Assembly (NCBI GenBank): GCA_910578115.1
Contig: CAJTPO010000018.1
Location: 29,878 to 93,877, forward strand
Direction: 5' to 3'
DNA from: an uncultured Lachnospiraceae bacterium
GTDB taxonomy: Bacteria > Bacillota > Clostridia > Lachnospirales > Lachnospiraceae
Length of the DNA stretch: 64,000 nucleotides
Position 1 is the stretch's first letter. Each line of letters opens with the position of its first letter. A model generated the notes under the pieces. It was given only the letters and a program-made list of their open reading frames with translations, was not told the origin of the DNA and did no database searches. The position numbers were made by a program, and so were the translations under genes. Below are positions 35,463 to 44,660 of the stretch, piece after piece.

Positions 35463-37349
35463 ATGGAACTGTTAAGTTACACAAGACAACCAAAAGAAGA
35501 TATCATATACGGCGGCAGGATGGCATACAGTATGCATCTTGCCTATCGGGGTGAGGACGGAAAGTTCCGGCCCTTTCACCATAACGAAGGCCTTCTGTAT
35601 GCCAGAGCGCTGCAGAATCCGGAGGACGGCACTTTAGACGCCAGATGCTTGAAGAAACCGTGGCTTTTTGAATTGTCCAGGGAAAATCCGGAAGGCAGCG
35701 GACAGCAAAGCGCCGGGAATGGCAGTGCGTGCAGGGACGGGGAATCCTGCGGCGGCTACGGGATTCTGGCCGTGCGCACCGGCGGCGAGGGCGAAACGGA
35801 TGCGTCCAGTCAGGGCTGTGTGCTTTTCTTTGTCAGCCGGGATCTGGTTCACTATGAGGAGAAGGGGCTGTGCCGACTGCAGGAATCCGGAGAGATCACG
35901 GAGGTGCGATGCGTCTTTGATGGGGAAAAACAGGCTTACAGAATCTGCTGGCAGACAGAGGGCGGGCAGTGGATGGAAGGCGTGGCTTCCTGGCAGGAAA
36001 ATGCGGGGAAAGATGCGCAGGCACCCATGTGTCTGGATCCTGCCTCCGTCAGGGAAATTGCGAAGCCGGGCATTTCTGCGCCGTCGTTTACGGCAGAGGA
36101 ACTGGAATTGGTGGAAGGCGTCGTGCCCGGCAATACGATTGTCGTTCCCGAGGCGGCAGGAGAGTATCTGTTGAAAAAGCTGCTGCCGCCGGTCTGCGTC
36201 GGCATGGCGTTATCCAAGGAAGGGCCGTTCCGGTCCGTGGAGGAGCTTAAGGACGTGAAGGCGGTCGCTTCCTACAGCGACGGGACGACGGTTGTCCGTA
36301 AGATTGACTGGGAAGAGCCGGCGGAGAAGGAAGCCCATGTGGTACGGGGCAGAGTGCATCAGGAACATTTCCCGGCGCCTTTTGCAGAGCATCGGGCGGA
36401 TCCGGTCTGCATGTACCGGGACGGAAAGTATTATTTTATTGCCACCAACGATGCGGATAACAACCATACGCTCTACATGCGCTGTGCCGATACGCTGGAA
36501 GGGATTCTGACGGCAGAGGAAGAGCTTTTCCTGGATTCGGAGACTTATCCGGGAATCGGCGGGCTGCTGTGGGCGCCGGAATTCCACGAGGTGGACGGGC
36601 AGCTGTATGTGTTCCATGCAGCGACATCCGGTGAATTCTATCATGAGGAATCCCGGGTGCGGAAGCTGCGGGAAGGCGGCGATCCGATCTGCAGGGAGGA
36701 CTGGTCGGCACCGGTCATGGTGGTGAAGAAAGACGGTTCACCGCTGTGTGAAGAGGGCAAAGTGATATCCCTCGATATGACTACCATTCCCTATGAAGGC
36801 AAAACATATGTCATGTGGTCCCAGCGGCAGTTCCTGCCGGTAGATCAGGGGGCGTGGCTGTATCTGGCGCAGATTGACGAGAAGGAGCCGTGGAAACTGG
36901 TGACCGATCCAGTATGTATTGCCAAACCGGAGTACGGTTGGGAGAACAACCACACTTATGTGGTGGAAGGACCTTATGCGCTGGAGCGGGACGGCCAGCT
37001 GATGATCACTTATGCGGCTGCGGCAGTCGATGCCACCTACACGGTTGGACTGTTAAAGCCTGTGATGGGCAGCGATATCCTGAATCCGGATAACTGGAGC
37101 AAGAGTAATTACCCGCTGATGTCTTCCGCCTCCGTGGAAGGCGAGTACGGCACCGGCCATAATTCCTATCTGACCGACGAAAATGGACTGGTGTGGAATT
37201 TCTATCACATGCGGGCCGGCGTGGACGGACCGCGCTCCTCTGCCGCACGTAGGACACATTTTGATATTGACGGGGAACCGATGCTGGATGTAACGGAGGA
37301 GATAGATCTGCCGGAGGCATTCCGGACTGTGGAGGCGCGGATCGGGTGA
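35463..37349 (+). CDS. GH43-related glycosidase with inserted Ig-like domain
   Basis: A 628-aa cytoplasmic protein and paralogue of the gene at 40758. Residues 1-190 resemble half a propeller (YSMHLAYRGEDGKFRPFHHN, then VLFFVSRDLVHYEEKGL). A bacterial Ig-like module (about 235-300; VKAVASYSDGTTVVRKIDW) is inserted. A GH43 propeller follows (about 310-620): ADPVCMYRDGKYYFIATND, LLWAPEFHEVDGQLYVFHA, EGEYGTGHNSYLTDENG. The substrate is probably an arabinose- or xylose-containing glycan, by context. Third gene of the operon. Confidence 0.85.
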   Translation: MELLSYTRQPKEDIIYGGRMAYSMHLAYRGEDGKFRPFHHNEGLLYARALQNPEDGTLDARCLKKPWLFELSRENPEGSGQQSAGNGSACRDGESCGGYGILAVRTGGEGETDASSQGCVLFFVSRDLVHYEEKGLCRLQESGEITEVRCVFDGEKQAYRICWQTEGGQWMEGVASWQENAGKDAQAPMCLDPASVREIAKPGISAPSFTAEELELVEGVVPGNTIVVPEAAGEYLLKKLLPPVCVGMALSKEGPFRSVEELKDVKAVASYSDGTTVVRKIDWEEPAEKEAHVVRGRVHQEHFPAPFAEHRADPVCMYRDGKYYFIATNDADNNHTLYMRCADTLEGILTAEEELFLDSETYPGIGGLLWAPEFHEVDGQLYVFHAATSGEFYHEESRVRKLREGGDPICREDWSAPVMVVKKDGSPLCEEGKVISLDMTTIPYEGKTYVMWSQRQFLPVDQGAWLYLAQIDEKEPWKLVTDPVCIAKPEYGWENNHTYVVEGPYALERDGQLMITYAAAAVDATYTVGLLKPVMGSDILNPDNWSKSNYPLMSSASVEGEYGTGHNSYLTDENGLVWNFYHMRAGVDGPRSSAARRTHFDIDGEPMLDVTEEIDLPEAFRTVEARIG

Positions 37350-37362
37350 TGTGACTGTTTAC

Positions 37363-37390
37363 GATGCCCTGCACTTCGCTGCAGGGCATC
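37363..37390. terminator. Hairpin between convergent genes
   Basis: GATGCCCTGC (37363-37372) and GCAGGGCATC (37381-37390) form a perfect 10-bp stem with an 8-nt loop. No T run follows in either direction, so termination is uncertain. Confidence 0.5.
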
Positions 37391-37398
37391 CTGCTGCA

Positions 37399-37566
37399 TC
37401 ATACCGTCTTGACACAACTTTCTCCATAGTCTTTCAGCAGATGATCGTGCGTCAGGAAAGTCATGCCCTCGGTTTTTGCCTGGGCAATCAGCATCTTATC
37501 AAATGGGTCATTATGGGGCGGTGTATTTTCCCAGATTAAAATATGGGAATCCAATAAATATTTCAT
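37399..37566 (-). pseudogene. VapC-type PIN toxin with internal deletion
   Basis: A 55-aa frame that joins the start of a PIN toxin (MKYLLDSHILIW, with the first catalytic Asp) directly to the last part (PPHNDPFDKMLIAQAK, GMTFLTHDHLL). Complete relatives are about 125-135 aa, so roughly 70 residues with the central acidic residue are missing while the frame is kept. Its ATG overlaps the antitoxin stop (ATGA). It should be inactive as a nuclease, leaving the antitoxin alone. Confidence 0.85.
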
Positions 37567-37793
37567 AAGCTATCTCCATAAAACATCTCTTCGATATCAT
37601 GATCGAGGGCATCAAAAGTTTCGTCAAAATCACCCGGAAGATTTACGGCCTCTTTCGCAAGGCCAGTTCGCCGGAATACCTGAGTCTGCGCATTTTCTCT
37701 TACGGACATAGTTCGGAGAAGGTCCACAATCAGCCGGATATTTTTTTCTGGCTGCCTCTGCATCAGTGTGTATGCTTCCTGTAACAAAGTCAT
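37563..37793 (-). CDS. VapB-type antitoxin
   Basis: A 76-aa antitoxin of the short group paired with PIN toxins. It has an N-terminal helical stretch (LLQEAYTLMQRQPEKNIRLI) and the conserved C-terminus LPGDFDETFDALDHDIEEMFYGDSL, which binds the toxin. GGAGG lies 9 bases before the ATG. It overlaps the toxin start by 3 bases. The antitoxin looks intact although its partner is deleted. Confidence 0.8.
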   Translation of the reverse strand: MTLLQEAYTLMQRQPEKNIRLIVDLLRTMSVRENAQTQVFRRTGLAKEAVNLPGDFDETFDALDHDIEEMFYGDSL

Positions 37794-38049
37794 TATTTCC
37801 GCCTCCCTTCTTAATCAGCTGGCTAAAGGATAGCATGATTCAGGGTAAAAATCAATAATCCGGCGTACAGCCACAGGTTTTGCTGTTTGTAATTTCTTCT
37901 GTTACATGATAAGATTGGAAATGACAGGAAAGCCGGAAGCCGAACTGTCACGAAACAGCAGTGGAAGGCAAACACATGTGATTGCATCGTGAGCGGTGAA
38001 ATGTTATATTCTACTGGTAAGGAACTGAGTATTTGGGAGACACATAAGA

Positions 38050-39099
38050 ATGATTACGATAAAGGAGATTGCCAGAGAATGTAATGTTTCGCCGACGACC
38101 GTGTCGAATATTTTGAACGGCAAGCCGAAAGTCAGTCAGGAGACGAAAGAAAGAGTACTGGAGACTGTCAACAGATTAGGATACAGACCCAACTACATTG
38201 CGCAGGGCCTGCGCAACCAGAAGACGAAGATGATCGGCATCATAGCGGAGGATATCGCACAGTTTACGACGCCCGAGATCGTGGAAGGCATCATGAGTTA
38301 CTGTGAAGAGAACGGCTATCGCTCTATTGTCAAGAACCTGCGTCTTTATGCCAGATGGAGTGATTCCTGGTACAACAAAGAGGCGGATTATCATGCCATA
38401 CTGGAGCCGGCGATCAGGGAACTGACCTCGATCATGGTGGACGGGATCATCTATATTGCCGGACATGCCCGGGTGATACACTGCTTTCCGGAGCGCTTTT
38501 CCACGCCGGCGGTGATGACATATGCTTTTGACAGTAATCCGGAGATACCGTCTGTGGGAATCGACGACCAGGGGTCGGCATACGAGATCGTAAAGTACCT
38601 GATTTCGAAAGGACACCGTAGGATCGGCGTCATCGGCGGGAAAGCGGATAATATTCATACGCAGGAGAGGCTTTTGGGGTATCAGAAGGCGTTGTTTGAA
38701 CATCAGATATTGTATAATCCGGCATGGATTCGGTATGCTGCGTGGGACGAAGTAAGCGCTTATCCGGAAGCACAGGAACTTCTGAAGACGGAAGTGACGG
38801 CGGTTTTCTGTATGTCAGACAAAATGGCGGGCGGACTTTACCGCTGTCTGAATGAGAACGGCAAACGGGCGGGGGAGAATCTGGCGGTAGTTGGGTTCGA
38901 TAATCAGGAGATTGCGCGGTATTTTATTCCGGGACTGACGACGATGTCACTGCCGCTCAAGGAGATCGGCAATGTCTCTGCAAAACTTCTGCTGCAGCAG
39001 ATAGAAGGCGCAGAGAAGGGGACGCCACGGAATGACGTGAAACAGAAGATACTGATCCCGTGTACTTTCATAGAACGTGAATCCGTACACCGGATTTAA
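38050..39099 (+). CDS. LacI-family regulator of the arabinoxylan locus
   Basis: A 349-aa protein with an N-terminal LacI helix-turn-helix (MITIKEIARECNVSPTTVSNILNG), hinge helix and an effector domain with the late VVGFDNQEIARYF segment. It lies directly before the GH51 gene, whose promoter carries the 20-bp operator repeated at 42630. That makes it the likely repressor of both the hydrolase and transporter promoters. The inducer is probably an arabinose- or xylose-containing sugar (inference). A terminator follows at 39109. Confidence 0.93.
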   Translation: MITIKEIARECNVSPTTVSNILNGKPKVSQETKERVLETVNRLGYRPNYIAQGLRNQKTKMIGIIAEDIAQFTTPEIVEGIMSYCEENGYRSIVKNLRLYARWSDSWYNKEADYHAILEPAIRELTSIMVDGIIYIAGHARVIHCFPERFSTPAVMTYAFDSNPEIPSVGIDDQGSAYEIVKYLISKGHRRIGVIGGKADNIHTQERLLGYQKALFEHQILYNPAWIRYAAWDEVSAYPEAQELLKTEVTAVFCMSDKMAGGLYRCLNENGKRAGENLAVVGFDNQEIARYFIPGLTTMSLPLKEIGNVSAKLLLQQIEGAEKGTPRNDVKQKILIPCTFIERESVHRI

Positions 39100-39108
39100 G
39101 AGAGAAGG

Positions 39109-39144
39109 TCAGCTGAACTTGAAAGTGGTTTGGCTGATTTTTTT
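39109..39144 (+). terminator. Terminator after the LacI gene
   Basis: TCAGC (39109-39113) pairs with GCTGA (39133-39137), with an internal AAC/GTT pairing in the loop, followed by seven T. It separates the regulator from the GH51 promoter. Confidence 0.65.
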
Positions 39145-39176
39145 ATGTGCATTTGTACAAAAAAATACAACCGTGA

Positions 39177-39230
39177 TTGACAAAAAAACAATAGACCCAT
39201 ATAATTGTCCATAATGGTAAAACGTTAAAC
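39177..39230 (+). promoter_or_regulatory. Consensus promoter plus LacI-type operator of the GH51 operon
   Basis: TTGACA (39177-39182), a 17-bp spacer and TATAAT (39200-39205) form a perfect sigma-A promoter. Starting 10 bp after the -10, TGGTAAAACGTTAAAC (39215-39230) is centred on AACGTT, the kind of near-palindrome bound by LacI proteins. A 20-bp block containing it (TGGTAAAACGTTAAACAAAA) is identical at the transporter promoter at 42630. A repressor here would block the start site. Confidence 0.85.
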
Positions 39231-39251
39231 AAAATGAGAAGGGGTGATGAC

Positions 39252-40736
39252 ATGAAACTTTATATCAATGAAAACCAGAGAATGGGGGTAATAGCGCCGG
39301 AGATTTACGGACATTTCAGCGAGCACCTGGGGAGGTGCATTTATGAAGGACTGTATGTGGGGGAAGAGTCGGACATTCCGAACGTGAAGGGCATGAGAAG
39401 TGATGTGGTCGAAGCGTTGAAGAAGATCGATATTCCGGTGCTGCGCTGGCCGGGGGGATGCTTCGCGGACGAATATCACTGGAAGGACGGGATCGGGCCG
39501 AAGGATCAGAGGAAGAAGATGGTCAATACCCACTGGGGCGGTACGACGGAGGACAACAGCTTTGGTACGCATGAGTATTTCGAACTCTGCAGCCAGCTGG
39601 GTTGTAAGACTTACGTGTGCGGGAATGTCGGGAGCGGCACGGTGCAGGAGATGAGCGAGTGGGTGGAATATATGACCTTCGACGGCGTGTCTCCGATGGC
39701 GGATCTTCGAAAGCAGAACGGTCATGAACAGGCGTGGAAGCTGGATTACTTCGGAGTCGGCAATGAGAACTGGGGATGCGGCGGCAATATGACGCCGGAC
39801 CATTATGCGCATCTGTATCGCAGATACCAGACTTATGTGAGGAATTATCATAAAGACCGGCCTGTCTTCAAGATCTGCGGCGGTGCGGACGCTGCGGATT
39901 ATGAGTGGACGGATACCGTGCTGCACGAATGCTTCCGCAAACCGGCGCCGGAGAGCGCGCATGGCTTTATGGACGGACTTTCCGTGCATTATTATGTAGG
40001 TGCGGAAAAGGGAGCGCACAAAGGAAGCGCCACGGATTTTGGCGAGGAAGAATGGAATGCTACGTTAAAGCGCGCCCTGGGCATGGAAGAGCTGATCAGA
40101 AGGCACGGAGCGATCATGGATCAGTATGATCCGGATAAGAAGATCGGCATGATCATCGACGAGTGGGGTTGCTGGCATGATGTGGAAGTCGGCACGAACC
40201 CGGGATTTCTCTACCAGCAGAACACGATGCGGGACGCCATCGTGGCAGGGCTGACGCTGAATATTTTCAATAAGCACTGCGACCGCGTGAAGATGGCGTG
40301 CATTGCGCAGATCGTAAATGTACTGCAGTCTGTTGTGCTGACGGAAGGCAGCAGGATGCTGCTGACGCCTACCTATCATGTATTCCACATGTACAGGCAT
40401 CACCAGGGAGCGGAACTGCTTGAAAGCTATCTTGTGCAGGAAGGACAGGGTGAGGCTGTCGTGCAGGAATCGATATCTGTGGATCGAGACGGGATCGTGA
40501 CGGTGACGCTTTGCAACCATTCCCTGCATGAGGCGCAGAACATGGAACTGCTTTTTGTACAGAAGAAGCCCGCTGCGGTCAGCGGCTCTATCGTGCGCGG
40601 CGCCATGAATGCCCATAATACGTTTGATGAGCCGGAGACGGTGGTGGAAGAGGCGTTCACGGAATTTGAAGTGGGAGACAGAGGGGTGTCCTTTGTGATC
40701 CCGCCATGCAGTGTGATGATGTTTAGGATCGGATGA
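39252..40736 (+). CDS. GH51 alpha-L-arabinofuranosidase
   Basis: Removes terminal alpha-L-arabinofuranose from arabinoxylan or arabinan oligosaccharides in the cytoplasm; 494 aa, family norm. It opens with the typical IAPEIYGHFSEHLGRCIYEG and has RWPGGCFADEYHWKDGIGP. The acid/base Glu lies in DYFGVGNENWGCGG and the nucleophile Glu in IIDEWGCWHDV. A C-terminal beta-sandwich closes the protein. ATG 39252 is preferred: AAGGGG lies 8 bases upstream; ATG 39234 abuts the operator. It is followed 21 bp later by a GH43 gene. Confidence 0.95.
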   Translation: MKLYINENQRMGVIAPEIYGHFSEHLGRCIYEGLYVGEESDIPNVKGMRSDVVEALKKIDIPVLRWPGGCFADEYHWKDGIGPKDQRKKMVNTHWGGTTEDNSFGTHEYFELCSQLGCKTYVCGNVGSGTVQEMSEWVEYMTFDGVSPMADLRKQNGHEQAWKLDYFGVGNENWGCGGNMTPDHYAHLYRRYQTYVRNYHKDRPVFKICGGADAADYEWTDTVLHECFRKPAPESAHGFMDGLSVHYYVGAEKGAHKGSATDFGEEEWNATLKRALGMEELIRRHGAIMDQYDPDKKIGMIIDEWGCWHDVEVGTNPGFLYQQNTMRDAIVAGLTLNIFNKHCDRVKMACIAQIVNVLQSVVLTEGSRMLLTPTYHVFHMYRHHQGAELLESYLVQEGQGEAVVQESISVDRDGIVTVTLCNHSLHEAQNMELLFVQKKPAAVSGSIVRGAMNAHNTFDEPETVVEEAFTEFEVGDRGVSFVIPPCSVMMFRIG

Positions 40737-40757
40737 GCGGAAGGAGAGCCTGGAAAG

Positions 40758-42377
40758 ATGGAGTTGAAAGTATATACGAGAGAGCCGGATGAAGCGGCTT
40801 ATCCGGCCGGGCTGGCCTACAGTGTCCATATGGCCTGCCGGGCGGAGGGCGGGGAGTTCCGGCCCTGGAATAAGAATTATGGCATCCTTTTTGCCGAGGC
40901 GCAGATTCGGGAGGATGATACGCTTCTTACGAAAGCGGTCAGGGAGCCGAGGATCTTTGCGATGGACGACGGCAGTTATGGCATTGCGGCGCGAAGCGTG
41001 CTTGAGAACGGCGATGAGGACCATGACAGCAGGGACAAGGTGCTGTTGTGGAAGACGAAGGATTTTATCACTTTTACATATGAGGGACTTGTCGGGGTGT
41101 CGCAAAGCGGCTGGGAACAGGCGTCGGACTGTATAACGGCCGGCGCGAAGATCCTGGAACAGGCGATAGAGTACTGGACGCCTGTGCACAACGTCAGGAT
41201 CACGGTGCCTGATCAGGTGGAAGTGAACTCCGAAGAGGAAGTGGATCTGATCAGGGCGGCGGCATGGTATTCGGACGGTTCCGACGTGTCAAAGAAGGTG
41301 GTATGGGATAAGGCGGATATCGACTTTACGGCAGAGGGAAGCCATATGATAGAAGGCAGCGTCGTGGATGAGAGTTTCCCTTTTCCGTTGGCCGTGGGAT
41401 ACGGGGACCCGGTGATCTTTCCCTGGGAAGGGAAATGGTACTATATCTCTACCAATGACAATACGGACGATATCGGACTGTACGTGCGGGAGGCGGACAG
41501 TGTCAGGGAACTGTTTCTGGAAGGCGTTACGGAACATCTGATTCTGGCAAAAGATGAAGCGCGGGAATTGATACAGACTTTCTGGGCGCCGGAATTTCAT
41601 GTGATCGGCGACGAACTCTACCTTCTGTTCGCGGTAAGCGGACATGTCTGGGGGCCTCAGTGCCATATGATGCGACTGAAAAAAGGTGCGCCGATCACAG
41701 AGGCTGCCAGCTGGGAGGATCCGGTCAGAGTGACAAAGGCCGACGGCAGTTTTCTGACAGAGGAGGGCATCACGCTGGATATGACTTATCTGAAGACAGA
41801 CAGATGTTCGTATGTCGTATGGTCTTACCGGAAACATATCGGGACCGCACTGGACACCGGCTCCATGCTTTATATCGCCACGATTGATGACAGGGAGCCG
41901 TGGAAGCTGACCAGCGAACCGGTCCTGCTCTCCAGACCGCTGTTGGGATGGGAGAACGTGGCGGGAACGATCAACAACGAAGGGCCATACGCGTTCGTCA
42001 GGGACGGGAAAGTCTACCTCACCTATTCGGGCGGCTCGGCTAACAGCTATACCTATGTTCTGGGGCTTCTGACGGCCCGGGCGAAGGACGACCTGCTGCA
42101 GACGGCCTCCTGGGAGAAAAGATGCGCGCCGGTGCTTTCGTTCTACTCGGTAGAAGGGGAGTACGGCCCGGGGCATAATTCCTTTTATGTCAATGAAGAG
42201 GGAGAATTGATGATCGCCTATCATGCGGAAACCGCTCTGGACCGGACAATAAGATGCGACGGCATCCGCCGGGTTCACTTCCGGCACAACGGTATGCCGG
42301 AATTCGGCATGTCGGCGGCGGAGGATCTGAATCCGCTGCTGCAAAAAGTCAGAACACAGATCGTGATCAAAAAATAA
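40758..42377 (+). CDS. GH43-related glycosidase with Ig-like insertion (paralogue)
   Basis: A 539-aa intracellular protein similar throughout to the gene at 35463. Residues 1-125 form the partial-propeller start (YSVHMACRAEGGEFRPWNKN, VLLWKTKDFITFTYEGLVG). An Ig-like module lies at about 150-205 (LIRAAAWYSDGSDVSKKVVW), then the GH43 propeller: GDPVIFPWEGKWYYISTND, FWAPEFHVIGDELYLLFAV, EGEYGPGHNSFYVNEEG. It is co-transcribed with GH51; a strong terminator follows. Likely acts on arabinose-decorated oligosaccharides. Confidence 0.85.
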   Translation: MELKVYTREPDEAAYPAGLAYSVHMACRAEGGEFRPWNKNYGILFAEAQIREDDTLLTKAVREPRIFAMDDGSYGIAARSVLENGDEDHDSRDKVLLWKTKDFITFTYEGLVGVSQSGWEQASDCITAGAKILEQAIEYWTPVHNVRITVPDQVEVNSEEEVDLIRAAAWYSDGSDVSKKVVWDKADIDFTAEGSHMIEGSVVDESFPFPLAVGYGDPVIFPWEGKWYYISTNDNTDDIGLYVREADSVRELFLEGVTEHLILAKDEARELIQTFWAPEFHVIGDELYLLFAVSGHVWGPQCHMMRLKKGAPITEAASWEDPVRVTKADGSFLTEEGITLDMTYLKTDRCSYVVWSYRKHIGTALDTGSMLYIATIDDREPWKLTSEPVLLSRPLLGWENVAGTINNEGPYAFVRDGKVYLTYSGGSANSYTYVLGLLTARAKDDLLQTASWEKRCAPVLSFYSVEGEYGPGHNSFYVNEEGELMIAYHAETALDRTIRCDGIRRVHFRHNGMPEFGMSAAEDLNPLLQKVRTQIVIKK

Positions 42378-42395
42378 ACAGAAGGAAAATATCGG

Positions 42396-42425
42396 AAAAC
42401 AGCGTCCCTGGGGCGCTGTTTTTTT
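42396..42425 (+). terminator. Strong terminator after the GH51-GH43 operon
   Basis: AAAACAGCG (42396-42404) pairs with CGCTGTTTT (42414-42422), extended by TCC/GGG pairing inside, and is followed by a T run to 42425. It separates the hydrolase operon from the transporter operon. Confidence 0.85.
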
Positions 42426-42589
42426 GGATAAATGGAGGAATTTTCATTCTGATAATATTCGATAAGTGGTTTAACGATATTCATATCTATAATGCGATTA
42501 TATAACAAATACGAAAAATAAATATAGGGCAATTTATACTAAAAAAAAAAAAAAAGCAAAAAAATTAGTAATAATTGCATAAATCATCA

Positions 42590-42645
42590 TTGACAAAAAG
42601 TAAAAACAGCTGTATTGTTTGTATATAGGTGGTAAAACGTTAAAC
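42590..42645 (+). promoter_or_regulatory. Transporter promoter with the second LacI-type operator
   Basis: TTGACA (42590-42595) is 17 bp before TATTGT (42613-42618). The operator block TGGTAAAACGTTAAACAAAA (42630-42649) is identical over 20 bp to the one at the GH51 promoter and again sits downstream of the -10. A run of 15 A (42541-42555) lies about 35 bp upstream of the -35 and may act as an UP-like or curved element. Confidence 0.8.
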
Positions 42646-42666
42646 AAAAAGAGAGGATGGATGATA

Positions 42667-43587
42667 ATGATCGGTAAGATTGATAGGAAGAAATGGTATT
42701 CTTTTAAACTGTTTCTTTATGTATTGCCTTTTTTGGTGCTGGTACTGTTGTTTGCCTACTATCCGCTGTATGGGTGGCTGTATGCATTCTATGACTACAG
42801 ACCGCCGCGGCCTTTCTCGGAAGCAGAATTTGTAGGACTGAAATGGTTTAAATCGCTGGTTGAGAATCCGGTGAAGGTCTCTCAGCTGCTGCAGGTGTTG
42901 AAGAATACCTTTGTCATGAGCGGTATCACGCTGGGAACCTCCTGGCTGCCCATGCTGTTTGCCGTATTTCTGAATGAGATCCGGTGCATACCGTTCCGGA
43001 AGTTTGTGCAGACAGTCACGACGCTGCCGAACTTTATCAGCTGGGTATTGGTGTATTCCCTGGCGTTCAGTTTGTTTAACAGCACCGGTATGTTCAACAC
43101 CCTGTTGCTGAATCTCGGTCTGATCAAAGAACCGATCCTGCTTCTGCAGTCTTCCGAACACGTATGGCTGACGCAGTGGCTGTGGCTTACATGGAAGAAC
43201 CTTGGATGGGCGGCGATCATGTATATCGCGGCGATTTCCAGTATAGATGACGAGCTGTTCCAGGCGGCGAAAGTCGATGGAGCGACGAGGATGCAGATGA
43301 TCCGTTATATCACCATACCGAGCCTGCTTCCGACATTCTTCGTACTGTTGATGATGAACATCGGTAATTTTCTTTCCAACGGTATGGAACAGTACTATGT
43401 GTTTCAGAACGCGTTTAACAAAGATTACATACAGGTGCTGGATCTGTATGTCTATAATCTGGCAATGGGAAGCGGCAGTTATTCCGTGTCGGTTGCCCTG
43501 AGTATGCTTAAGAGTGTTGTCAGTGTGATTCTTCTGATCTGCGCCAATACAGTCTCCAAGATGACGCGTGGCGAGAGTTTCCTGTGA
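42667..43587 (+). CDS. Carbohydrate ABC transporter permease (LplB type)
   Basis: A 306-aa permease with six predicted membrane segments (first: LFLYVLPFLVLVLLFAYYPLY) and the EAA loop DDELFQAAKVDGATRMQM. Starts at 42661 and 42667 are both possible; AGAGGA is at better spacing (9 bases) for 42667. First gene of a transporter operon that also has an LplC-type permease, a binding lipoprotein and GH10. No ATPase is encoded nearby. Confidence 0.9.
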   Translation: MIGKIDRKKWYSFKLFLYVLPFLVLVLLFAYYPLYGWLYAFYDYRPPRPFSEAEFVGLKWFKSLVENPVKVSQLLQVLKNTFVMSGITLGTSWLPMLFAVFLNEIRCIPFRKFVQTVTTLPNFISWVLVYSLAFSLFNSTGMFNTLLLNLGLIKEPILLLQSSEHVWLTQWLWLTWKNLGWAAIMYIAAISSIDDELFQAAKVDGATRMQMIRYITIPSLLPTFFVLLMMNIGNFLSNGMEQYYVFQNAFNKDYIQVLDLYVYNLAMGSGSYSVSVALSMLKSVVSVILLICANTVSKMTRGESFL

Positions 43588-43636
43588 TCAGGGAGGATGG
43601 AAAGAGATGATTTCAAGGTAAAAGAAGGAGGATTCC

Positions 43637-44560
43637 GTGAGTAAGCAGATTGCTATCAAGAAAAGAAGACATGAGAGTTTTGGAGATCAGATGATCAGTG
43701 TTGTATGCTACATAGTTTTTAGTATCTGCGCGATTCTTTGTCTGTATCCGTTTTATTATATGTTTATCAATACGATCAGCGCCAATGATTTGAGTTCCAG
43801 AGGTGTGATCCTGTTCTGGCCCAAAGGGGTTCATCTGAAGAACTACAGCAGCGCGCTTGGAATCGACGGCCTGTTTCAGGCGGCGAAGATCTCGTTGATG
43901 AGAACGCTTCTGGGAACATTCGGAACCGTGAGCGCTTCGGCATTTCTGGGATTCATGTTTTCCCAGGAGAAGATGTGGCACAGAAAGCTGTGGTACAGGC
44001 TGGTGATCGCCACGATGTACTTTAATGCCGGGATCATTCCATGGTTTCTGGTCATGAAGAATATGCACCTGACGAACAACTTCTGGGGATATATCCTGCC
44101 GATGATCGTATCGCCGTTCCATATCGTTTTGACGAAGACCTTCGTGGAATCTGTCCCGAAGGAACTGCAGGAAGCCGCTGAGATCGACGGCGCGGGTATC
44201 CTGACGATCTTTTTCAAGGTGATGATACCGGTCATCAAGCCGATCATGGCTACGGTTGCCATTTTTGCGGCAGTCAACCAGTGGAATGCGTTTCAGGATA
44301 CGCTGCTGCTCGTCACAGATACGAAGCTGTATCCGCTGCAGTTCGTGCTGTATCAGTACCTGAACCAGGCAAGTTCACTGTCGGCGCTGGCCAATACGAG
44401 CAGTTCAAGCTCTTTGGCGGCTGCTGCGGCGACGACCCAGACGGCGACCAGTATCCGGATGACGATCACGATCATCGTGGTACTGCCGATCATGTGCGTC
44501 TATCCTTTCTTCCAGAAATACTTTGTAAAAGGTATCATGGTCGGAGCGGTCAAAGGATAA
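43637..44560 (+). CDS. Carbohydrate ABC transporter permease (LplC type)
   Basis: A 307-aa partner permease. GTG start with GGAGG 5 bases upstream. Six hydrophobic segments, EAA loop PKELQEAAEIDGAGILTIF and the ending QKYFVKGIMVGAVKG are characteristic. An unusual Ser/Ala/Thr-rich stretch (about 250-275) lies in the last periplasmic region. It follows the LplB-type gene by 49 bp and precedes the binding protein by 100 bp. Confidence 0.92.
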   Translation: MSKQIAIKKRRHESFGDQMISVVCYIVFSICAILCLYPFYYMFINTISANDLSSRGVILFWPKGVHLKNYSSALGIDGLFQAAKISLMRTLLGTFGTVSASAFLGFMFSQEKMWHRKLWYRLVIATMYFNAGIIPWFLVMKNMHLTNNFWGYILPMIVSPFHIVLTKTFVESVPKELQEAAEIDGAGILTIFFKVMIPVIKPIMATVAIFAAVNQWNAFQDTLLLVTDTKLYPLQFVLYQYLNQASSLSALANTSSSSSLAAAAATTQTATSIRMTITIIVVLPIMCVYPFFQKYFVKGIMVGAVKG

Positions 44561-44660
44561 GCGTCTGCATGACGGCAACGTAAAATTAAGATGTTAGGCG
44601 GAAACTGAATTCCGCTTATACATAGAGATTCAAGATCAAAATCAATGAAGGAGGTCATTC

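Noticed and set aside
42541..42555. Run of 15 A as a slippage switch
   Set aside because: It lies outside the promoter spacer and any gene, so length change would have at most an UP-element effect.
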